From: Mesorhizobium sp. YM1C-6-2
Lineage (GTDB): Bacteria; Pseudomonadota; Alphaproteobacteria; Rhizobiales; Rhizobiaceae
Reading direction: 5' to 3'
Assembly: GCF_003666685.1 (NCBI RefSeq)
Contig: NZ_RCIZ01000012.1
Coordinates: 62,001 to 126,000 of the forward strand
Length of the DNA: 64,000 bases
Position numbers and translations under genes: made by a program. Shown in pieces: positions 28,231 to 37,292 of this stretch; positions within the stretch are counted from its first letter, which is position 1; the number at the start of each line of letters is the position of its first letter. The notes beneath the pieces were generated by a model, which saw only the letters and a program-made list of their open reading frames with translations, was not told where the DNA came from and searched no databases.

Positions 28231-29301
28231 ATGAAAACCAGGTTTTTGACACTCGCAGCGACCGCTGCGGCGCTTGCCTTCGGAACGATGGCGGCTCAGG
28301 CGGCGGTGAAGGGCTGCTGGGTCTATGTCGGCCCGATCGGCGATTTCGGCTACTCCTACCAGCATCACCAGGGCCTGCTGCAGGCCAAGGAGAAGTTCGG
28401 CGACGAGCTCGAGACTTCCTATCTGGAAAGCGTGCCGGAAGGCGCCGACGCCGAGCGCGCGATCGAGCGCCTCGCCCGTTCCGGCTGCAACATCATCTTC
28501 ACCACCTCGTTCGGCTTCATGGATGCCACCAACAAGGTCGCCGGGAAGTTCCCGGACGTGAAGTTCGAGCACGCGACCGGATACAAGCGCGAGCATCCCA
28601 ACGTCTCGACCTACAATTCGAGGTTCTACGAGGGCCGTTACGTCCAGGGCATCATCGCCGCCAAGCTGTCGAAGGCGGGCGTCGCGGGCTACATCGCGTC
28701 CTTCCCGATCCCTGAAGTCGTCATGGGCATCAACGCCTTCGTGCTCGGCGCGCAGTCGGTCAATCCCGATTTCAAGGTGAAGGTCGTCTGGGCCAACACC
28801 TGGTTCGATGCCGGCAAGGAAGCCGACGCGGCCAAGGCGCTGATCGACCAGGGCGTCGACATCATCACGCAGCACACGGACTCGACCGCGCCGATGCAGG
28901 TCGCGACCGAGCGCGGCATCAAGGCATTCGGCCAGGCGTCGGACATGATCAAGTTCGGCCCCGAGACCCAGCTCACCTCGATCGTCGACGATTGGGGCCC
29001 GTACTACATCGAGCGCATCCAGGCGCTGATCGACGGCACCTGGAAGCAGCAGGACGTCTGGGGCGGCATGAAGGAAGGCCATGTCGTGATGGCGCCCTAT
29101 ACCAACATGCCCGACGACGTGAAGAAGGCCGCCGAAGAGGCCGAAGCGAAGATCAAGTCCGGCTCGTTCAACCCCTTCACCGGCCCGATCAAGAAGCAGG
29201 ACGGCTCGGAGTGGCTGAAGGACGGCGAAGTCGCCGAGGACGGCGTGCTTCTCGGCATGAACTTCTACATCCAGGGCGTCGACGACCAGTTGCCGCAATA
29301 A
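28231..29301 (+). CDS. BMP family ABC transporter substrate-binding protein
   Basis: The 356-residue protein has a signal peptide (MKTRFLTLAATAAALAFG, cleavage near AQA-AVKG, about residue 23) and a basic membrane protein (Bmp/PnrA) domain with YVGPIGDFGYSYQHHQG, IIFTTSFGFMD and NTWFDAGKEADAAK. Bmp proteins bind purine nucleosides or related compounds, but this subgroup has not all been characterised, so the ligand is an inference. The start was chosen at 28231 after GAGAGG; it comes 50 bp after the second permease and is followed by a terminator, so it closes the operon. Placement of the binding protein last is common for strong separate expression. Confidence 0.92.
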   Translation: MKTRFLTLAATAAALAFGTMAAQAAVKGCWVYVGPIGDFGYSYQHHQGLLQAKEKFGDELETSYLESVPEGADAERAIERLARSGCNIIFTTSFGFMDATNKVAGKFPDVKFEHATGYKREHPNVSTYNSRFYEGRYVQGIIAAKLSKAGVAGYIASFPIPEVVMGINAFVLGAQSVNPDFKVKVVWANTWFDAGKEADAAKALIDQGVDIITQHTDSTAPMQVATERGIKAFGQASDMIKFGPETQLTSIVDDWGPYYIERIQALIDGTWKQQDVWGGMKEGHVVMAPYTNMPDDVKKAAEEAEAKIKSGSFNPFTGPIKKQDGSEWLKDGEVAEDGVLLGMNFYIQGVDDQLPQ

Positions 29302-29324
29302 GGCGCTGCGCCTCTCGCATTCGG

Positions 29325-29353
29325 GAAAGGGCGGCCTCCGGGCCGCCCTTTTC
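29325..29353 (+). terminator. Rho-independent terminator after the BMP ABC operon
   Basis: GGGCGGCC and GGCCGCCC pair around TCCG, followed by CTTTTCG. It sits about 25 bases after the stop of the substrate-binding protein gene. Confidence 0.88.
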
Positions 29354-29515
29354 GTTTGCGCGCCGGTCGCGCTGCCGGTCCGATTTTCTGCAATCCAGAT
29401 TTTTATGGTGCAACAGCGCTCACGCGCAGGTTGTCTTGAATCAATATTTGGTTATATGTTCCTGGCTATCGGGCTTGGGGAGGATGAAGCGGGACAACAA
29501 GAGCGGGAATTGAGA

Positions 29516-30235
29516 ATGCGGCAGAATATCACGATGGGACGGATCGTTATCGCGGGGGCGTTCGCGCTCGGCCTTTGCGCTCCGGCAGGCGCGGCGGACC
29601 CAACCGCCGAGGTCATCATTCCGGCGGCGCCGGCGCCTTACAACTGGACAGGCTTCTATGCCGGCGTGCATGGCGGCTATGGCTGGGGCGATGCCGATGC
29701 TGTTGACCCCGGCGTGCCGGATCAAGAGCCGGAAGGCGGCTTCGGTGGCCTGCAGGTCGGCTACGACCACCAGTTTTCCAACAATGTCCTGCTCGGCATC
29801 GTTGCCGACCTCTCCTTCGGCAAGATCGACGACTCGGCCATGGCGGGCAACTTCCTCACCAATACGGGCGAGGTCGATTATTTCGGCACCGTCCGGGGCA
29901 GGGTGGGTTACGCGGTCGACCGCTTCCTGCCCTACGCCACCGGCGGCCTCGCCTGGGCGCACAGCGAAGCCAGCATCTCATGCCCGACCGGCGCCGGTTT
30001 CGGCGTCTGCAGCATCCCGCAATTCGCCGGCCAGTCGCGCTCCGACGACGTGACCTCCACCGGCTGGGTGCTCGGCGTCGGCCTCGACTACGCCTTCGCC
30101 GAAAACTGGTCGGCCAATGTCGAATATCTCTATGCCGATTTCGGCAAGGAAACCTACGACCTCGACATCTTCGGCGAGGGCGAGGTCGACTCCACGCTAA
30201 ACATGCTGAAGCTGGGCATCAACTACCGCTTCTAG
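29516..30235 (+). CDS. Outer membrane beta-barrel protein (Omp25/Omp31-like porin family)
   Basis: The 239-residue protein has a signal peptide ending near AGA-ADPT (residue 24), followed by the Rhizobiales motif APAPYNWTGFYAGVHGGYGWG, then alternating barrel strands such as GGLQVGYDHQF and FGTVRGRVGYAVDRFLPYATGG, and a C-terminal strand ending in YRF, the usual outer-membrane insertion signal. It resembles Brucella Omp25/31 and the rhizobial RopB group. The ATG at 29516 (GGGA 7 bases upstream) is preferred; an upstream ATG at 29405 would prepend 37 residues that break the signal peptide. No operon partner is seen. Confidence 0.9.
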   Translation: MRQNITMGRIVIAGAFALGLCAPAGAADPTAEVIIPAAPAPYNWTGFYAGVHGGYGWGDADAVDPGVPDQEPEGGFGGLQVGYDHQFSNNVLLGIVADLSFGKIDDSAMAGNFLTNTGEVDYFGTVRGRVGYAVDRFLPYATGGLAWAHSEASISCPTGAGFGVCSIPQFAGQSRSDDVTSTGWVLGVGLDYAFAENWSANVEYLYADFGKETYDLDIFGEGEVDSTLNMLKLGINYRF

Positions 30236-30320
30236 AGCAATTCCGGCAAACGTGCGCAGCGATTGGCGTCGGGAATTGCGTAAAAACAAACAGATAGAGC
30301 CGTTTCGTGCTTCGGAGAAA
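30233..30320. repeat. Rhizobial palindromic intergenic repeat (AGAGCAATTCC type)
   Basis: AGAGCAATTCC at the stop of the porin gene pairs imperfectly with GGAATTGCG about 40 bases on. It is followed by TAAAAACAAA and an AGATAGAGC-type tail. This is the layout of a dispersed Rhizobiales repeat recognised from memory. The porin stop codon overlaps its first bases. Confidence 0.65.
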
Positions 30321-30326
30321 GAGGCT

Positions 30327-31637
30327 CTATCTGCGCCCGCGAACGGCCTCCAGCGTCCACACGCGCGTCTCGCCCTTGCCCTTGACCTCGATCAGGTCGG
30401 GGCCGCTGAAGGCATAGGCGTCGCCCAGCGCTTCGCGCACGGTGTCGGAGACGGTGATGCTGTTGGCGGCGCCGACGGATTCCATGCGGCTCGCCGTGTT
30501 CACCGTATCGCCCCAGACGTCGAAGGCGAATTTCGCCTGGCCGATCACGCCGGCGGTGACAGGTCCCGCGTGCATGCCGATCCTGAGCGCCAGCGACTGT
30601 CCGTCAGGCGTCCGCACCTTGGCTGCCTCCGCCTGCATCTCCATGGCGGCGCTGGTCAGCCGCGTCAGGTGGTCAGGGTCGGGACGCGGCAGGCCGCCGG
30701 CCACCATGTAGCAGTCGCCGATCGTCTTGATCTTCTCCAGCCCGTGGCGGGCGACGATGGCGTCGAAGCGCTCGTAGAGTTCGTTGAGCATCGTCACCAC
30801 CTCCTTGGAGGAAAAGCGTGATGAGAGCGGCGTGAAGCCGACGACGTCGGCGAACAGCAGGCTCGCCTGCGCATAGGTGTCGGCGATGGGGCTTTCGCCG
30901 GCGAGCTTGCGCTCGGCGATCGCCGGCGGCAGCACGTTGTGGAGCAGCGAGCGGATCTGCTCCTGCGCTCCGATCAGGTCGAGCTGCCTCAGCCAGGCGA
31001 TGCGCTGCGTGCGGTCGAGCAGATAGAAGCCAAGGGCGGCAAACACCGTCGTCGTCAGCATCCAGGCCGACTGGTAGAGGATCGCGACGAGAGGCTGGGG
31101 CTGCAGCACGGTGACCGCGAGGTAGTAGAAGGCGATCGCCACCGCGGCGATCCGGGCTCCCTCCCAGAACGTCACGCCGACCAGCGCGAAGGACATCACC
31201 GCGGTCATCGTGAACACGGTCACCGGCGCGAATTGCACCGCGTCGGCCGGACTGGTGACGGCGGTGAGGAACAGCAGCAGGCAGAAATTGACAAGCAGCG
31301 TGACGACGCCGGCGATCTCGACCCAGCGTCCGGGTTTCAGCACATAGTGCATGCCGAACAGCCCCAGCATGCCGATGCAGGCTATGATCGTCGTGGAGCG
31401 GACCAGCGGCGGCGGCTCGCGGCCGACGACGATACCGAGCACGATGAAGGCCAGCCACGCCAGTCCGCCGGCCAGCGAACTCATCCGCCCGGCGACGAAG
31501 CGGTATCTCAGCCTGGAGTCGTGATGGTGCCGCTCCAGCACGGGGTCGGCAAAGCGCAGCGTGATCGGATGCATCGCCCTTTCGGGCCTCGGCGCCCTGG
31601 CCTGCTGGACTTGCTGAACACCCGCTCGCTCGGCCAT
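30327..31637 (-). CDS. Class III adenylate/guanylate cyclase with N-terminal membrane sensor domain
   Basis: The 436-residue protein has a cytoplasmic N-terminus of about 50 residues, six hydrophobic segments between about 55 and 215, and a C-terminal class III cyclase domain. The domain has the metal-binding Asp in LLFADVVGFTPLS, the second Asp in IKTIGDCYMVAGG, and FDVWGDTVNTASRM. A Lys in EKIKTIGDC and an Asp in FDVWGD are the pair that favour ATP, so it probably makes cAMP. Rhizobiales carry many such cyclases with varied sensors. The signal sensed by the membrane part is unknown. Confidence 0.9.
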   Translation of the reverse strand: MAERAGVQQVQQARAPRPERAMHPITLRFADPVLERHHHDSRLRYRFVAGRMSSLAGGLAWLAFIVLGIVVGREPPPLVRSTTIIACIGMLGLFGMHYVLKPGRWVEIAGVVTLLVNFCLLLFLTAVTSPADAVQFAPVTVFTMTAVMSFALVGVTFWEGARIAAVAIAFYYLAVTVLQPQPLVAILYQSAWMLTTTVFAALGFYLLDRTQRIAWLRQLDLIGAQEQIRSLLHNVLPPAIAERKLAGESPIADTYAQASLLFADVVGFTPLSSRFSSKEVVTMLNELYERFDAIVARHGLEKIKTIGDCYMVAGGLPRPDPDHLTRLTSAAMEMQAEAAKVRTPDGQSLALRIGMHAGPVTAGVIGQAKFAFDVWGDTVNTASRMESVGAANSITVSDTVREALGDAYAFSGPDLIEVKGKGETRVWTLEAVRGRR

Positions 31638-31724
31638 GGCGAACTCCTCGACCCTTCGATGGATCAGGCCAATCTAGGGTCCTGCGGCGGCAAGTACAAA
31701 GCCGTCGGTCGGCAAGTCGCCCGA

Positions 31725-32420
31725 TCAGTGGCCCATGGCCGGTTTGCCGCCGAACCAGAAGTCGAGGAAAGCGAAGTGTTCCGGCCACTGGCCGTAGGCG
31801 CCCTTCAGGGTCATCTCGAGCGCTACGTACAGGATGACCAGCAGGCCGATATAGGCGATCCAGCGGTACTTGTGCAGCAGCCGGGCGATGAAGGTAGCCG
31901 CAAACCCCATGAGCGCGATCGACAGGGCCAGACCGATGACCAGCACTGTCGGGTGGTCCATGGCCGCGCCGGCAACGGCGAGCACGTTGTCGAGCGACAT
32001 CGAGACGTCGGCGATGACGATCTGCCATGCCGCCTGGGCGAAGCTCTTGCGCGGAGCTTTCGACGCCACGGTGCCGTCCTTGTCGAAATCGACGTTCGCC
32101 AGGGCTTCGGTGGCGGCGTGTTCTTCCTCATGCGGCGTGCGCAGTTCGCGCCACATCTTCCAGGAGACGTACAGGAGCAGCAGACCGCCTGCTATCAGCA
32201 GGATAGGGCCGATCTGGAGCAGTTGCTGGGTGATCAGCGCAAAGCCGATGCGCATCACCGTCGCCGCTCCAATGCCGACGAGAATGGCCTTTTTGCGCTG
32301 GTCGGCAGGCAGGCCGGCGGCCGCCAGGCCGATTACGATGGCATTGTCGCCAGCCAGAACGAGGTCGATGGCGATGACTTGGAGGAGGGCGGAGAAACCT
32401 GCGGCTGAAAAGATTTCCAT
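31725..32420 (-). CDS. TerC family integral membrane protein
   Basis: The 231-residue protein has about seven hydrophobic segments and the TerC/YkoY motifs: IDLVLAGDNAIVIGLA in the first helix pair, and a repeat of it in VIADVSMSLDNVLAVAGAA. These Asp/Asn-rich helices are thought to bind divalent cations; characterised members export Mn(II) or support tellurite resistance. A loop with HEEEH lies in the middle. No Mn-responsive (yybP-ykoY) riboswitch was found in the upstream sequence by eye. Its closeness to the copper island may be a metal-homeostasis grouping or chance. Confidence 0.9.
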   Translation of the reverse strand: MEIFSAAGFSALLQVIAIDLVLAGDNAIVIGLAAAGLPADQRKKAILVGIGAATVMRIGFALITQQLLQIGPILLIAGGLLLLYVSWKMWRELRTPHEEEHAATEALANVDFDKDGTVASKAPRKSFAQAAWQIVIADVSMSLDNVLAVAGAAMDHPTVLVIGLALSIALMGFAATFIARLLHKYRWIAYIGLLVILYVALEMTLKGAYGQWPEHFAFLDFWFGGKPAMGH

Positions 32421-32735
32421 TTAATCCGCCGGCTCCTGCTGCATCCTGGTCGACGCCCCGTACAAGTGCACCATGATCACGTCAAGTGGAGTGAAATGTA
32501 TGTAGCCGAGGCGATTGTCACGGCTGAGTCGTCGCTCAACGGGAAGGTGGTGGGGAGGTTCCCGGACGACAAGATAACACTTAGTCGCAGTCGCGCAGAT
32601 CCAGAAGAGCGCCTTCAGGCAGGCGATCCCGGGGGCAGAAAAGCGTCCGTTTCGCGCGCAGCCGGATGGAACTGCCCTTGAGCTTCCACCTGCTGGAAGG
32701 ATTATCGTCCCCTTATAGAACATGAGGACGACATC
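32421..32735. other. Intergenic region between terC and cueR
   Basis: The 315-bp gap holds the divergent start regions of terC and cueR. The CueR-type promoter at 32678-32708 is the only element recognised. No coding frame with a credible ribosome site and no riboswitch was seen in the rest. Confidence 0.6.
32678..32708 (+). promoter_or_regulatory. CueR-type promoter/operator of cueR
   Basis: The -35 TTGAGC (32678-32683) and -10 TATCGT (32703-32708) are separated by 19 bp, the overlong spacer used by MerR-family activators. Inside it is the perfect inverted repeat CTTCCA-N5-TGGAAG. The same CTTCC-N6-TGGAA core occurs at copA and copZ. Confidence 0.8.
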
Positions 32736-33133
32736 ATGAACATCGGAGCCGCTTCCGAAAAATCCGGCCTGCCACCGAAGACCATCCGCTACTACGAGGA
32801 GATCGGGCTGTTGAAGGCCGATCGGGCAGGAAACGGATATCGCGACTATTCGATGGCGGACGTTCATCGGCTGCGTTTCTGCAGCGGTCCCGCAGTCTCG
32901 GCTTCTCGGTCGAGGAGTGCCGTCAGCTCCTCTCGCTCTACGGCAACAAGGAGCGCGAGAGCGCCGAAGTGAAGGCGATCACCGAGGTCAAGCTCGCGGA
33001 AATCGACCGCAAGATCGCCGAGCTTGCAAGTCTCCGCGACGTGCTCAGCCACCTCGTTCACAACTGCAACGGCGACGATCGCCCGGATTGCCCGATCATC
33101 GACGGTCTCGCGGGAAGCGGCGCCATCCAGTGA
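32736..33133 (+). pseudogene. cueR: Cu(I)-responsive MerR-family regulator CueR, frameshifted
   Basis: CueR binds Cu(I) and untwists promoters with 19-bp spacers to activate copper export genes. The N-terminal helix-turn-helix is intact (MNIGAASEKSGL, KTIRYYEEIGLL, DVHRLRF). The reading frame then shifts near 32879. One missing base would restore LQRSRSLGFSVEECRQLL and an 85-codon tail to the stop at 33131-33133. That tail holds the dimerisation helix and the metal loop CNGDDRPDC, a C-X7-C pattern typical of the CueR group. As read, the protein would be only about 78 residues and lack the sensor. The damage could be real or a sequencing error; all three target operators are intact, which argues for a recent event or an error. 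Confidence 0.85.
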
Positions 33134-33246
33134 GGGCGCGTCCCATCGGGATCGTCGCCGGAGCGTGGGGCGGCGTTAGCCCTGAACATCGCCTTTTCGC
33201 GACGCCGGACTAGGTACGTGGACAGCCAACCGGCAGGAAACCCGTC

Positions 33247-35202
33247 ATGTTCGTGCAGCCCATCGACTATTTCCTTGCGGCCTGGTTCGTTCTTGCGGGC
33301 CTGAGCACCGCCTACGTCGCCTGGGACCAGTTCCGCAACAATCCCGAGCCGGCGGTGATGAAATGGGGCTTCATCCTGGTCACGCTCTATCTCGGTCCCG
33401 TCGGCCTCCTTCTCTACGTCCTGGCCGACAAGGAGCCGAGACCGGGAACGCACGAACAGTTCATCAAGCCGCTGTGGAAGCAGGGCATCGGCAGCACGAT
33501 CCATTGCGTGGCCGGAGACGCCACCGGGATCATCATCGCCGCCGCCGTCACGGCGATGCTGGGATTGCCGATGTGGCTCGACATTGTCATCGAGTACATC
33601 GCCGGGTTCGCGCTGGGCCTGCTCATCTTCCAGGCGCTGTTCATGAAGAACATGATGGGCGGGACCTATTGGGAGAACGTCCGCAAATCCTTCATGCCGG
33701 AATTCGTCAGCATGAACGCGATGATGGCGGGCATGGCCCCGGTGATGGCGATGCTGATGATGGGCCGCGACATGCGCGCCATGTGGCCGGGTGAACTGCT
33801 GTTCTGGGGCGTGATGGCTCTTGGGGTAGGGGTTGGCTTCGCGACCGCCTACCCGTTCAATGTCTGGCTGGTCGCAAAGGGCCTGAAGCACGGCCTGATG
33901 ACCGATCGCGGAGCGCAGCGGGAACCGAAGCCGGCAGCGCACGGGCAGCATGCCGCACACGCTGCGGGCGGTGAGGCTTCCAGATCTCAAGCCTCTCACC
34001 AAGGCCATGGCGGGATATCCGGGGGCCATCGGCACGCCGGTTCCGAAGGGCAGGGCGATGCCGGCATGCAGCACGGTGGGAGCCTGCCGCCGCACCGCGC
34101 CCCGACATCGACCCAGATCGCCGCGGTCGCCTCGTTCACGACGATCCTGCTCGTCGGCGGCTTCGCCTACCCATTCATGAAGGTCAACATGTCGCTGAGC
34201 GCGCACGACGTGGGCGACGTGATCATGGCTCCGGGTATGATAATGGATTTCGACACGCCCGCGGATTCGATGCGGGACATGGCGGCGATCGATCCGAGGC
34301 TTGCCTCGTTCGAAGCCGAGCCGGACGCAATGGGAGGTCAGGTGCTCGAGCCGCGCATCGAAGACGGCGTGAAGGTGTTCGATCTCGAGGCCTCCGTCAT
34401 CCGCTGGTCGATCCTGCCGGGCGAGACGGTCGAGGCCTATGCCTATAACGGCCAGGTTCCCGGCCCGACGCTCCGCGTGACCGAGGGCGACCGGGTCCGG
34501 ATCAACGTGACCAACCGCCTGCCGGAAAGCACCACGGTGCACTGGCACGGGCTCATCCTGCCCAATGAGATGGACGGTCCGGCCGAAATCACGCAGGACC
34601 CGATCCAGCCTGGCGGAAGCTACTCCTACGAATATACGGTCGGGCAGCACGGCACCTATTTCTACCACACGCACGACCATGTCGACCGCCAGCAGTCGCT
34701 CGGCCTCTACGGCGCGCTGATCATCGATCCGAGCGATCCGCAGGACGAGATTCCGGCCGATCTTGAGTACACGGTGCAACTCCAGGAATGGCTGAAGCGG
34801 GAATGGCTGACCTATCCGTCCATGCCGATGGAAGGCGGCCTCCCGAACTTCTTCACCATCAACGGCAAGGCGTTTCCGGCCACCGACACGGTCCGGATTA
34901 AGCTCGGGCAGACGCTGAAGGTTCGCTTCGTCGGCTCGCACACAACGGCGATCCATCCCATGCATATCCATGGCGGCCCGTTCGAGGTGGCGGCGGTCGA
35001 CGGAGAGACGCTGGCGCAGCCGGCGCGGTACATGGCCGACACGGTCAACGTCGGTCCCGGACAGCGCTTCGACGTCATCTGGAAGGCCCAGCGGCCCGGG
35101 AAATGGCTGCTCCACTGCCACATCCCCCACCACACCACCAACAACAACGTCGAGACTCAAGGTGGCGGCGGCCTGATGCTCGTCATCGAGGTCGAATCCT
35201 GA
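33247..35202 (+). CDS. DUF4396 membrane domain fused to a multicopper oxidase
   Basis: The 651-residue protein has three parts. Residues 1-225 form a multi-helix membrane domain resembling DUF4396, with GSTIHCVAGDATGIIIAAAV and several Met-rich helices. Residues 225-285 are a His/Met/Gly-rich linker (HGQHAAH, HQGHGG, MQHGG), followed by one more helix near 290-312. Residues 385-651 form a cupredoxin-type multicopper oxidase with all ligand motifs: HWHG (432-434), HTHDH (474-476), HPMHIHG (570-575) and HCHIPHH (623-629). The residue at the usual type 1 axial position after HCHIPHH is Asn, not Met or Leu. It probably oxidises Cu(I) at the outer face of the inner membrane. It follows cueR and likely shares its promoter. 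Confidence 0.88.
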   Translation: MFVQPIDYFLAAWFVLAGLSTAYVAWDQFRNNPEPAVMKWGFILVTLYLGPVGLLLYVLADKEPRPGTHEQFIKPLWKQGIGSTIHCVAGDATGIIIAAAVTAMLGLPMWLDIVIEYIAGFALGLLIFQALFMKNMMGGTYWENVRKSFMPEFVSMNAMMAGMAPVMAMLMMGRDMRAMWPGELLFWGVMALGVGVGFATAYPFNVWLVAKGLKHGLMTDRGAQREPKPAAHGQHAAHAAGGEASRSQASHQGHGGISGGHRHAGSEGQGDAGMQHGGSLPPHRAPTSTQIAAVASFTTILLVGGFAYPFMKVNMSLSAHDVGDVIMAPGMIMDFDTPADSMRDMAAIDPRLASFEAEPDAMGGQVLEPRIEDGVKVFDLEASVIRWSILPGETVEAYAYNGQVPGPTLRVTEGDRVRINVTNRLPESTTVHWHGLILPNEMDGPAEITQDPIQPGGSYSYEYTVGQHGTYFYHTHDHVDRQQSLGLYGALIIDPSDPQDEIPADLEYTVQLQEWLKREWLTYPSMPMEGGLPNFFTINGKAFPATDTVRIKLGQTLKVRFVGSHTTAIHPMHIHGGPFEVAAVDGETLAQPARYMADTVNVGPGQRFDVIWKAQRPGKWLLHCHIPHHTTNNNVETQGGGGLMLVIEVES

Positions 35203-35220
35203 ACCGACCGGGGGCCTGCA

Positions 35221-35658
35221 ATGGGTGAACTCGCCGCCTATGGCGGGCTGTTCGCCGCTGCCTTCGTCGCGGCGACGATCCTGCCCATGCAGTCCGAGGC
35301 GGCGCTTGCCGCGCTGCTGCTGTCGGATTCCTTCTCGCCGGTGGCGCTGATTGCCGTCGCCAGCGTCGGAAACGTACTTGGCTCCATTGTGAACTGGGCC
35401 ATCGGACGGGGCATTGACCAGTTTCACGACCGCCCCTGGTTCCCGGCCAGTCCTGCGAAGCTCGATCGCGCCGCTCGATGGTACCGCCGTTACGGCCGAT
35501 GGTCGCTGCTGCTGAGCTGGGTGCCGATCATCGGCGACCCGCTGACGGTCGTGGCCGGCGCCCTGCGGGAGCCGCTCTGGAGCTTCGTGCTGATCGTGGC
35601 CTTCGCCAAGATCGCGCGCTATCTGGCCGTCGCCGCGGCGACCCTCGGACTGATGTGA
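35221..35658 (+). CDS. YqaA family membrane protein (SNARE-associated/VTT-like)
   Basis: The 145-residue membrane protein has about four hydrophobic segments. It carries GSIVNWAIGRGIDQF and a Pro-rich reentrant-like segment, SWVPIIGDPLTVVAGALRE, which matches the YqaA/DedA (VTT) family. The family is small, often found beside metal or envelope genes, and its role here is unknown. It lies 18 bp after the DUF4396-oxidase gene on the same strand and is likely in the same transcript. Confidence 0.87.
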   Translation: MGELAAYGGLFAAAFVAATILPMQSEAALAALLLSDSFSPVALIAVASVGNVLGSIVNWAIGRGIDQFHDRPWFPASPAKLDRAARWYRRYGRWSLLLSWVPIIGDPLTVVAGALREPLWSFVLIVAFAKIARYLAVAAATLGLM

Positions 35659-35746
35659 GGCGAGGGCAGGGGCGCCGTACTCACACGCCTGCGCGGTTTC
35701 GGAAGACTGCGCCCCGGCAGCAGTGTAGCGGCCGGGGCGCGTCAGA

Positions 35747-37219
35747 TCAGGCTTCGTAAGCCATCGACGTCATCATGCCGCCCGCCATGTGGTAGAGATG
35801 GTGGCAGTGCAGCGCCCATTTGCCGGCATTGTCGGCGTCAAACGCGATGGTCACCATGCCCATGTGGGCCGGCACCAGCACAGTGTCGCGCATGGCCCCG
35901 GCAAAACGCTCGCCGTTGATCGCAACCACCTGGAACAGATGGCCGTGCAGGTGCATGGGATGCGACATGGTGGTGTGGTTCATGAAGGTCAGCTCGAAGC
36001 GGTCGCCGCTCTTCACCGGCAGCGGCGTGTCCTGGCCGTGCACGGCGCCGTCGAGCGTCCAGGCATAGTTCGGCCCTTCGCCCAGCATCATGGTGTGCTT
36101 GCGCGTCGCGGCCTTGTCTGCCAGCGGCGCTGATGCCCGCAGCTTCTTTTCGAGTTCGACGCCGACGGCAGGAAAATCCTCATCCGCCATGCCGGCGAAT
36201 TTGCCGACCGTCGAACCCTTGGCGGCAAGCACCAGTCCGGTGCGCATGCGCCCGCCTTCCTGCACGGCGAACACCGGCCATGCCGACGCTTCCTTCGGCA
36301 GGTCGAGCATGACGTCGAGGCGCTGGGCGACGGCGAACTCGAAGCGCGATCCCTCGACCGGCTCGATGGGCATGCCGTCGACCGCGATCAGCCTGCCCCT
36401 GAGCTGGCCGAGGTCCAGCCACATATTGGTGCTGGCGGCGCCGTTGATGAGGCGCAGGCGGACGCGCCCGCCTTGCTCGACCGCCACGATTTCCGGGTCG
36501 TCGAGCGTGCGGTCGTTGGCGAGCAGGGCGTCGTACTGCACGTCCTGCAGATGGGCCATGCCTGCCATCTGGCCGCCCATCTGCATCCCGCCCATGTTCA
36601 CCCCACCCATGTCCATGCCGCCATGATCCATGTTGCCGTGGTCCATACCACCGCCCATCGACATGCCGTGACCGCCGCCCGTGAGCTCGGCCAGGATTTC
36701 GGCGGGATCCCTGAAGGTGAAATCGTGGAACAGGACCACGACCTCCTGCACGTCTTCGCCGGCCTCGGCCGGATCGCGCACGATCAGCGGAGCGGCCAGC
36801 AGGTGCTGCTCTTGCAGGCCGAAATGCGAATGCATCCAGAAGGTGCCGGGGCGGGCCACCGGGAAGTCGTAGTCATGGTTGCCGCCGTCGGGAATCGGCT
36901 CCTGCGAGATGCCGGCGACGCCGTCCTGCTGCCAGGGCGGGGTGAGGCCGTGCCAGTGGATGGAGGTCGGCTCGCCGATCCTGTTGTCGAGCCGGACGCG
37001 GAAATTCTGGCCTGCGTTCATGACGAGCCCGGTGCTGCCGTCGGCCTGGGTCAGGCCGAAGGCGTTGGCGGCCTTGCCCTTGACCTCGATGACGCGGCGG
37101 CCGGCGGTGATGACCTTGTGGCCATCGGCCCGCGCCGGAAGCAGCAGGGACGGAAAGGCGGCCACGGAAAGCGTGGCGGCGGATGCCGCGAGGAAGCCGC
37201 GGCGCGAAAGGGTGTTCAT
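35747..37219 (-). CDS. Periplasmic multicopper oxidase (CopA/CueO-like) with Tat signal and Met-rich insert
   Basis: The 490-residue oxidase has a twin-arginine signal (SRRGFLAASA), then three cupredoxin domains with HWHG (88-90), HSH (130-132), HPMHLHGH and HCHHLYHMAGGMM near the C-terminus, the latter including a Met at the type 1 axial position. A Met/Gly/His-rich insert at about residues 184-221 (repeats such as MDHGNMDHGGMDMGG) is typical of cuprous oxidases, which use it to capture Cu(I). The ATG at 37219 is preferred since it starts the Tat signal; the frame is open further upstream. It is the distal gene of a minus-strand copper cluster that runs from copA. Confidence 0.93.
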   Translation of the reverse strand: MNTLSRRGFLAASAATLSVAAFPSLLLPARADGHKVITAGRRVIEVKGKAANAFGLTQADGSTGLVMNAGQNFRVRLDNRIGEPTSIHWHGLTPPWQQDGVAGISQEPIPDGGNHDYDFPVARPGTFWMHSHFGLQEQHLLAAPLIVRDPAEAGEDVQEVVVLFHDFTFRDPAEILAELTGGGHGMSMGGGMDHGNMDHGGMDMGGVNMGGMQMGGQMAGMAHLQDVQYDALLANDRTLDDPEIVAVEQGGRVRLRLINGAASTNMWLDLGQLRGRLIAVDGMPIEPVEGSRFEFAVAQRLDVMLDLPKEASAWPVFAVQEGGRMRTGLVLAAKGSTVGKFAGMADEDFPAVGVELEKKLRASAPLADKAATRKHTMMLGEGPNYAWTLDGAVHGQDTPLPVKSGDRFELTFMNHTTMSHPMHLHGHLFQVVAINGERFAGAMRDTVLVPAHMGMVTIAFDADNAGKWALHCHHLYHMAGGMMTSMAYEA

Positions 37220-37292
37220 GTCGATAGTCTCCAAAAACTGAAAGCTTCGGCCCAAGGGAGAGCCGGATCCGGCGCATGTCGCGCCTCTCAGT

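Noticed and set aside
32421-32735. Mn-responsive yybP-ykoY riboswitch before terC
   Set aside because: The conserved GGGGAGUA-type and matching 3' elements are absent from the minus-strand leader.
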